Assembly: GCA_963812255.1 (NCBI GenBank)
Contig: CAWEUM010000003.1
Coordinates: forward strand, 310,001-374,000
Reading direction: 5' to 3'
DNA length: 64,000 nucleotides
Origin: DATJGR01 sp963812255
Lineage (GTDB): Bacteria; Pseudomonadota; Gammaproteobacteria; Pseudomonadales; Azotimanducaceae
Below the pieces are notes generated by a model. The model was not told the origin of the DNA, searched no databases, and worked only from the letters and a program-made list of their open reading frames with translations. Both the position numbers and the translations under genes were made by a program. This document shows positions 59,501 through 64,000 of this stretch, piece after piece (the first letter of the stretch is position 1; each line of letters opens with the position of its first letter).

Positions 59501-60952
59501 ATGGCGATCGACTGGCGCAAATACCAAGCCGATGGAATGTGGGACGAACTGATCACGCAGCGCGGCCGGGCGCGCCCCGGGGCGGGTCATCTGTGTCGAA
59601 TGCTGGCCGGCATGAGCGACGAAGAACTCGTCGCGCGCAAGTCCGCTTCGGAGGTCGCGATTCGAACGATGGGCATTACGTTCACCACGTACACCGGCGA
59701 GGGCAGCGGTTCGATCGATCGCGAGTGGCCGTTCGACATCATTCCGCGCATGGTCGTCAAGCGCGAGTGGGACGTGATCGCCGAGGGTCTGACCCAGCGT
59801 GTGGGTGCGCTGAATCAATTCATCGACGACCTCTATCACGAGCAACGTATCCTCAATGACGGCGTGGTGCCGCGCGAACTGATCGAAAAATCCAAAGATT
59901 TCCGCCCGGAATGCATGGGCGTCAGCCCGGCGCACGGCGTGTGGTCGCACATCTGTGGCAGCGATCTGGTGCGCGACGCCGATGGACGCGTCTACGTGCT
60001 GGAGGACAACCTCCGTGTTCCTTCGGGCGTGTCATACATGCTGGAGAACCGCAACGTCATGAAGCGGGTGTTTCCAGAACTGTTCGAAGACGAGCGGATC
60101 CTGCCGATCGATGACTATGCGGATCAGTTGTTGCGCACCTTGCAGTCGTTGTCGCCGCGCAAGATCAAGAGTCCCGAGGTGGTCGTCCTGACGCCAGGGA
60201 TCTACAACTCTGCCTACTTCGAGCACGCCTATCTGGCGCAGGCAATGGCGTGCGAGCTCGTCGAGGGATCGGATCTTGTGGTCGGCAAGGACGATTGTGT
60301 CTACATGCGAACGATCGGTGGCTTGATCCGGGTCGACGTCGTCTATCGGCGCATCGACGATCTGTTTCTCGATCCAAAGGTGTTTCGCCGCGACTCCACA
60401 CTGGGCGTACCCGGGCTCATTCGCGCGTGGCGCAACGGCAACGTGGCACTTGCCAACGCACCGGGGTGCGGCGTCGCCGACGACAAGGTCATCTATACCT
60501 ACGCGCCCGACATCATTCGCTACTACACCGGTCAGGACGCCATCCTGCCCAACGTGCCGTCCTATCGTTGCGTCGACAAGGAGTCGCGTGATTTCGTCGT
60601 CGAGAATATCGATCGCATGGTAGTGAAGCCGGCTAATGAATCGGGCGGCTACGGCATGCTGATCGGCCCCAAATCGACCAAAGCGGAGCGCGACAAATTC
60701 GTACGCCAGATTCTTGCCAATCCACGCAACTACGTAGCGCAGCCGATGCTGATTCTGTCGACGGCGCCGACATTGGTGAACAAGGGTGCCGAGCCGCGCC
60801 ACCTGGACCTACGGCCGTTCATTCTGTCGGGCGCTTCGACCTACGTTACCACCGGAGGCTTGACGCGCGTGGCCATGCGCAAAGGCTCCACGGTCGTCAA
60901 CTCGTCTCAGGGCGGCGGCAGCAAAGACACCTGGGTCGTGGATACAGAATGA
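59501..60952 (+). CDS. Circularly permuted type 2 ATP-grasp protein
   Basis: This 483-residue protein has Met-Gly-Val-Ser-Pro-Ala-His-Gly-Val-Trp (near 140), Val-Leu-Glu-Asp-Asn-Leu-Arg-Val-Pro-Ser-Gly-Val-Ser-Tyr, Val-Val-Lys-Pro-Ala-Asn-Glu-Ser-Gly-Gly-Tyr-Gly and Arg-Pro-Phe-Ile-Leu. These are conserved in the DUF404/DUF407 permuted ATP-grasp family. It should be a peptide-bond-forming ligase; the substrate is unknown. It is coupled to the alpha-E protein gene by ATGA. The usual additional partners, a transglutaminase-like protease and a proteasome-type protease, do not follow here. Confidence 0.92.
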   Translation: MAIDWRKYQADGMWDELITQRGRARPGAGHLCRMLAGMSDEELVARKSASEVAIRTMGITFTTYTGEGSGSIDREWPFDIIPRMVVKREWDVIAEGLTQRVGALNQFIDDLYHEQRILNDGVVPRELIEKSKDFRPECMGVSPAHGVWSHICGSDLVRDADGRVYVLEDNLRVPSGVSYMLENRNVMKRVFPELFEDERILPIDDYADQLLRTLQSLSPRKIKSPEVVVLTPGIYNSAYFEHAYLAQAMACELVEGSDLVVGKDDCVYMRTIGGLIRVDVVYRRIDDLFLDPKVFRRDSTLGVPGLIRAWRNGNVALANAPGCGVADDKVIYTYAPDIIRYYTGQDAILPNVPSYRCVDKESRDFVVENIDRMVVKPANESGGYGMLIGPKSTKAERDKFVRQILANPRNYVAQPMLILSTAPTLVNKGAEPRHLDLRPFILSGASTYVTTGGLTRVAMRKGSTVVNSSQGGGSKDTWVVDTE

Positions 60953-61908
60953 AGCAACATACGCTGTCGAAAACGGCCGAACGCATCTATTGGCTGGGAC
61001 GCTACCTCGAGCGCGCCGAGAGCACGGCGCGCCTCATCAACGTCAACGCCAACCTGCTGATCGATCTGCCGCGCCGGACACCACTGGCATGGACGTCGCT
61101 GATCGACATCATGGGCACGCGCGCGCACTTCGACGAGTTGTACGATTCGCCCGACGAGCGCAGCGTGGTGCGCTATCTGGCAGCGGAGCAGCACAATCCC
61201 GCGTCGATGCTGAATTCGTTGTCGATGGCGCGCGAGAATGCGCGCACCATTCGCGAGATCATGCCGAGGGTCGCATTCGAATACATCAACGATCTGTATC
61301 TCTATGCGAAGGACCAGGCCGGCGGCTCGCAATCGCGCAGTCGGACCACTGAACTCATGGAAGGTGTGATGCGACGTGTGCAGCACATCGAGGGGTTCCT
61401 ATCGGGCACCATGGTGCATGGCGACACTTGGAGCTTCATGCGTATCGGCGAGTTTCTCGAGCGCGCCGACATGACGACACGCATCATCGACGTGCGATCG
61501 GTCGACATGCTGCAATTGACCGATTCACTGGAACCGTACAGTCAGTTGCAATGGCGCTCCGTGTTGCGTTCGCTGAACGCCTCGCAAGCCTACCAGCTCG
61601 TGGTTCAGGAGCCGATCCAACAGCCGTTGGTGCTGCAGTTTCTGTTCAAGAATCACGAACTGCCTCGTTCGCTCGCCTTCTGCACCACCCGAATCCGCTC
61701 TTCGCTGCGTTCCCTGCCGCGCCATCACAAACCACTGGCCGCGATCAACCGCGTCATACGATTTTTCGAAGCGGTCGACGTCACCGCGCTGAAGGACGCC
61801 GGGCTGCACGCGTTCATCGACGATTGTCAGCGGCACCTCGCGCTGCTCGACCGCGAGATCGATCGCACGTATTTCCACGCACGGTTGCGCGTCGCGCACG
61901 ATCAATAG
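60949..61908 (+). CDS. Alpha-E domain protein (DUF403)
   Basis: This is a 319-residue all-helical protein. The opening Ala-Glu-Arg-Ile-Tyr-Trp-Leu-Gly-Arg-Tyr-Leu-Glu-Arg-Ala-Glu is diagnostic, and Arg-Ile-Gly-Glu-Phe-Leu-Glu-Arg-Ala-Asp repeats the pattern in the middle. Alpha-E proteins almost always follow a permuted ATP-grasp gene and probably bind its peptide product or substrate. The start ATG overlaps the ATP-grasp stop. A small membrane protein gene lies 90 bases downstream on the same strand. Confidence 0.92.
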   Translation: MKQHTLSKTAERIYWLGRYLERAESTARLINVNANLLIDLPRRTPLAWTSLIDIMGTRAHFDELYDSPDERSVVRYLAAEQHNPASMLNSLSMARENARTIREIMPRVAFEYINDLYLYAKDQAGGSQSRSRTTELMEGVMRRVQHIEGFLSGTMVHGDTWSFMRIGEFLERADMTTRIIDVRSVDMLQLTDSLEPYSQLQWRSVLRSLNASQAYQLVVQEPIQQPLVLQFLFKNHELPRSLAFCTTRIRSSLRSLPRHHKPLAAINRVIRFFEAVDVTALKDAGLHAFIDDCQRHLALLDREIDRTYFHARLRVAHDQ

Positions 61909-61998
61909 GCGCCGCGCGGAACCGACCGGATGAAACTATGATTGGCTGCGGGCGCCTGACGGGATTATTCTGCACGTATACGGACGAGGGGATCTGCA

Positions 61999-62217
61999 AT
62001 GCGCTACGTGATCGAATTTCTGGTGCCAGCGATGATCGTGATCGTGGTCGCGCTGGTGCTGTTCCGCAATGGGCCCAACACCACGGCGCCTGCCAGCGCG
62101 CCGCATACCAAGGACGATGCGGCCACGCTATCGACCGGCACGTTCATCGCCATTTTGATCGTCGGCGCGGCATTCACCATTGCGCTGATCTACGCGCTCC
62201 ACAGCGGTGCCCACTGA
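61999..62217 (+). CDS. Small inner-membrane protein, unknown function
   Basis: This 72-residue protein has two hydrophobic segments, about 4-21 and about 47-67, separated by a polar loop rich in Ser/Asp/Thr. It has a good ribosome site, GAGGGGAT, 6 bases before the ATG. It is in the same direction as the ATP-grasp/alpha-E pair, so it may be part of that operon, although a 90-base gap allows its own promoter. I know no family. A membrane anchor or holin-like role cannot be told apart from the sequence. Confidence 0.65.
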   Translation: MRYVIEFLVPAMIVIVVALVLFRNGPNTTAPASAPHTKDDAATLSTGTFIAILIVGAAFTIALIYALHSGAH

Positions 62218-62243
62218 ACGGCAGTCCCTCTGGTCTCGACACC

Positions 62244-63131
62244 TTACGCGGGAATCCGTTCGCGAACGAACACGCCAATACGGCGGACCGCATCGATCGC
62301 TTCCGGTAGGTTCGGCATCGCCTGCCAGACGTGCGGCGCACCCTCTTCAATCTCTAATCGCACCGTTACGCCGGCGGCGCGCGCTTTGTCGGCAACCCGA
62401 GTCGAATCGTCCAATAGAATCTCACGCGTACCCACCTGAATCAGCAACGGCGGCAGCCCCTTGAAACTCCCATACAGCGGCGCTGCCAACGGATTGCGCA
62501 GCGCGCCATCAGCATAGACTTTGCCCATGTCGCGTAGCGCCGCGACGGGGATCATCGGGTCGTCGGCACCGCCGGGTTGTGCCGAGGCGCCCGTGGCTTC
62601 GAGATCCGTCCACGGGGACAGACACACGGCGCACGCCGGCAGCGCTTCGCCGGCGTCGCGCAACGCCAGCAAAGTTGCGAGCGTCAACCCGCCACCGGCG
62701 GAGTCGCCGGCAATTGCGATCGAACTCGCCGCAATGCCCTGCTTGCGCAGCCAACGATATCCCTCGGTAGCGTCGTCGACTGCCGCCGGAAACGGATGCT
62801 CTGGTGCCAATCGATACTCGAGCACGAGCACGCGCGCCGCCGCCTCACCCGCAATCCGCGATGCGAGCTCGCGATGCGTTCGGCGTGAGCCCATCACATA
62901 GCCACCACCGTGCAGATACAGCACCACGCGGCCGTTCGCACTATTCGGCATCGCGACCCAATCCGCGTCCATGTCATCGACGCGAGTCGCATTGACGATC
63001 GCCTTCGCCGGCAACTCGAGGATGGACAGCGTCGCCTCCATCGCGGCACGCTGTTCGTCGATGCTGCCGCCCACTATCGCAGGTCGATCGGCCATCAGGT
63101 CGATCATCTGTTCGAGTTCCTGGCTGGGCAT
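62244..63131 (-). CDS. Alpha/beta hydrolase, hormone-sensitive-lipase family esterase
   Basis: This 295-residue enzyme has His-Gly-Gly-Gly-Tyr (about 73-77) forming the oxyanion hole and nucleophile elbow Gly-Asp-Ser-Ala-Gly-Gly (about 143-148). Asp and His lie in Leu-Leu-Asp-Asp-Ser and Ala-Pro-His-Val-Trp. This is the bacterial HSL-like pattern. ATG 63131 is chosen over GTG 63140 because GAGG sits 8 bases before it. It hydrolyses short acyl esters. It ends 26 bases from the small membrane protein gene that converges on it. Confidence 0.88.
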   Translation of the reverse strand: MPSQELEQMIDLMADRPAIVGGSIDEQRAAMEATLSILELPAKAIVNATRVDDMDADWVAMPNSANGRVVLYLHGGGYVMGSRRTHRELASRIAGEAAARVLVLEYRLAPEHPFPAAVDDATEGYRWLRKQGIAASSIAIAGDSAGGGLTLATLLALRDAGEALPACAVCLSPWTDLEATGASAQPGGADDPMIPVAALRDMGKVYADGALRNPLAAPLYGSFKGLPPLLIQVGTREILLDDSTRVADKARAAGVTVRLEIEEGAPHVWQAMPNLPEAIDAVRRIGVFVRERIPA

Positions 63132-63385
63132 TCGCTTCACCTCAGTTGGGGCGGCATCGGGTCATTTCCGAAGCATCGTAGTGATCGGCGTTGGCCCTTT
63201 CAATCGCCTCTGCAGCCTTCCGGAGGATGGGTTCATAGCGTGTCCGGCACACCGATCCTCCGCCACAACCGTCATTCGGGACAGCGCCAATCTCAACAAC
63301 TGGAGCGCGGCGTGTCAGCATCCGCCTACGCAATTTCGGGAATTCAGCCGTCGAGCAACAAACGGTGGCTCGGTAATCTGGAACT

Positions 63386-63448
63386 CCCCTGATCCCTCCA
63401 CCTTCCCTCAGGGGCTTCGCCGGGACGGCGCTGCCGTCCCGGCTTTTC
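63386..63448 (+). ncRNA. Candidate small RNA with C-rich anti-Shine-Dalgarno loop
   Basis: CCCCTGA (63386-63392) pairs with TCAGGGG (63408-63414) around a 15-base loop, TCCCTCCACCTTCCC, that is all pyrimidine except one A. It contains CCTCC and CACCTT, which are complementary to Shine-Dalgarno sequences. Four bases later comes a perfect 11-bp terminator stem. A possible -10 TAATCT (63374-63379) with a weak -35 TCGAGC (63351-63356, 17-base spacer) would start transcription at about 63386. Short RNAs built like this, such as the CCUCC-loop RNAs of alphaproteobacteria, titrate or block ribosome-binding sites. Expression is untested; it could also be a repetitive palindrome. Confidence 0.38.
63419..63447 (+). 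terminator. Strong intrinsic terminator
   Basis: GCCGGGACGGC (63419-63429) and GCCGTCCCGGC (63433-63443) form a perfect 11-bp stem with a GCT loop, followed by TTTT (63444-63447). The T-tract is on the plus strand, although both flanking genes are on the minus strand. The stop codon of the FmdB-like gene lies 2 bases beyond. Confidence 0.8.
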
Positions 63449-63733
63449 TCAATCGTGAGAATCCTTCGGGAACGGCCTCAGTCGCCGCAGTACCCGATCG
63501 GGATCGCCGTGCGGGGTATCTTTTATGGCGCGATCGACCATCTTGTCGTATTTCGGATCGAGTCTCGCTACCTTGCTTGCGCTCGACAACCGTACCGACG
63601 ACTGCGACACGATGCGGACAGCGCCGGCCATTGCGCAGTGCTCACAGGTGATGGTCGAAGGTCGATCGGCGATCGCGCACCAGTGCACCGTAATGCCATC
63701 GCATGCGTTGCAGCGGAACTCGTAGACTGCCAA
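63449..63733 (-). CDS. FmdB-type zinc ribbon protein
   Basis: With a TTG start at 63733 the product has 94 residues and opens Ala-Val-Tyr-Glu-Phe-Arg-Cys-Asn-Ala-Cys. The second metal pair is Cys-Glu-His-Cys (about 34-37), giving the two CxxC knuckles of the FmdB regulatory-protein family. The tail is basic with Asp-Pro-Lys-Tyr-Asp-Lys-Met. No ATG is available near this start, and the longer frame upstream has no protein-like character because it runs through the gene next door. It begins 2 bases after the upstream partial gene, so the two are coupled. A nucleic-acid or metal-binding role is typical of the family but unproven. Confidence 0.75.
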   Translation of the reverse strand: MAVYEFRCNACDGITVHWCAIADRPSTITCEHCAMAGAVRIVSQSSVRLSSASKVARLDPKYDKMVDRAIKDTPHGDPDRVLRRLRPFPKDSHD

Positions 63734-63735
63734 TG

Positions 63736-63999
63736 TCAGGCCGCTATTCGTGCCCCGGTGTCGAGGAACGCCTGCAACGTGAGGTGGTATCGCTCGAACT
63801 TGAGCATCCCGAGCGGATCGCTCCCCTTGACGATTCCGTTGGGCGCGTCGACATCGAGGCTGACGAGGCTCGGCGCAGTTCCCGCCCGACGTCCGGCCAG
63901 ATAAGACCGCCACGCGTCCTGATCGAGGTCGACATAGAATTCCGCTTCCCTCAGTTCCTCGATGGCGATCGTGTTGACTGCCGCGCACTCGAATCCCTC
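63736..63999 (-). CDS. C-terminal fragment of an unidentified protein (runs off the right edge)
   Basis: The frame is open from the right edge to TGA at 63736-63738, giving the last 87 residues of a larger protein. It contains Glu-Glu-Leu-Arg-Glu-Ala-Glu-Phe-Tyr-Val-Asp-Leu-Asp and Gly-Ser-Asp-Pro-Leu-Gly-Met-Leu-Lys-Phe-Glu-Arg-Tyr. Composition is protein-like and the frame is the only one that ends naturally just before the FmdB-like start. I do not recognise the family. FmdB-like genes often follow amidohydrolases or formamidases, but this fragment does not show their motifs. Confidence 0.65.
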   Translation of the reverse strand, partial: EGFECAAVNTIAIEELREAEFYVDLDQDAWRSYLAGRRAGTAPSLVSLDVDAPNGIVKGSDPLGMLKFERYHLTLQAFLDTGARIAA

Positions 64000-64000
64000 G

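Larger units (their letters stand above)
63132..63448. other. Gene-free gap of about 320 bases with a probable small RNA
   Basis: No reading frame here resembles a protein. The left part holds the esterase promoter on the minus strand. The right part (63386-63448) has two consecutive stem-loops and a T-tract on the plus strand, and no plus-strand gene comes before them. This is described separately as a candidate small RNA. Confidence 0.6.

Noticed and set aside
63455..63904. Plus-strand frame of 149 codons near the right edge
   Set aside because: It is antisense to the FmdB-like zinc ribbon and the partial gene, which have clear motifs or natural coupling.

Overview
The window comes from a GC-rich (about 60% by eye) Gram-negative chromosome, most likely an environmental gammaproteobacterium. 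The evidence is the exosortase A (XrtA/EpsH) exopolysaccharide locus with a PEP-CTERM protein, the lipoproteins, the ExbB/ExbD/TonB-like envelope genes, Fur with FeoAB, and a Ku/LigD repair pair. I see no insertion sequence, prophage, CRISPR array, rRNA or convincing tRNA. Many neighbouring genes overlap by 1-11 bases, so operons are long.

Region 1 (1-21.6 kb) is an XrtA-type exopolysaccharide and protein-sorting locus. A plus-strand block holds the end of a family 2 glycosyltransferase, an acyl carrier protein, exosortase-system hydrolases 2 and 1, a methyltransferase and a GNAT/FemAB-like acyltransferase. A convergent minus-strand operon starts near 18.07 kb: UDP-GlcNAc 2-epimerase, chain-length determinant, a FemAB-like gene broken by a frameshift, an amidotransferase, exosortase XrtA, EpsI, a glycosyltransferase, a second amidotransferase, two more glycosyltransferases and a polysaccharide deacetylase. 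Divergent from it is the TPR lipoprotein PrsT. A short PEP-CTERM protein behind a good sigma-54 (-24/-12) promoter candidate is the likely sorting substrate. The export protein, the tyrosine kinase and PrsK/PrsR usual in such loci are not in the window.

Region 2 (21.9-26.8 kb) holds two paralogous surface-type lipoproteins. They have ten and two copies of an 80-residue two-cysteine Ig-like repeat, each followed by a fibronectin III domain. Region 3 (27.0-30.4 kb) is a small plus-strand operon: a CinA-like molybdopterin-binding protein, a TraB/GumN protein, a degenerate short-chain dehydrogenase and a YceI-like lipoprotein.

Region 4 (30.4-40.0 kb) is the most interesting part. It is a minus-strand run of ten genes: a TlpA thioredoxin, two uncharacterised secreted proteins, two TPR lipoproteins, a small secreted protein, one ExbB/TolQ, two ExbD and a TonB-like protein with an AgmX/PglI C-terminal domain. 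It looks like a proton-motive-force-driven machine spanning the envelope, built from the same kinds of parts as the Myxococcus Agl/Glt motor. I cannot assign its substrate.

Region 5 (40-64 kb) is mainly housekeeping and catabolism: cysteine synthase, NfeD with a slipin, enoyl-CoA hydratase, an SMP-30 lactonase, an Ldh-family dehydrogenase and a dienelactone hydrolase. It continues with fur then feoAB (Fur box upstream), a MerR-TPR regulator with ku and a divergent ligD, a luciferase-like oxidoreductase, an M32 carboxypeptidase, an EstB-like serine hydrolase, an ATP-grasp/alpha-E pair, an HSL-type esterase and an FmdB zinc ribbon. A gene-free gap at 63.1-63.4 kb contains what looks like a small RNA with a C-rich anti-Shine-Dalgarno loop and a strong terminator.
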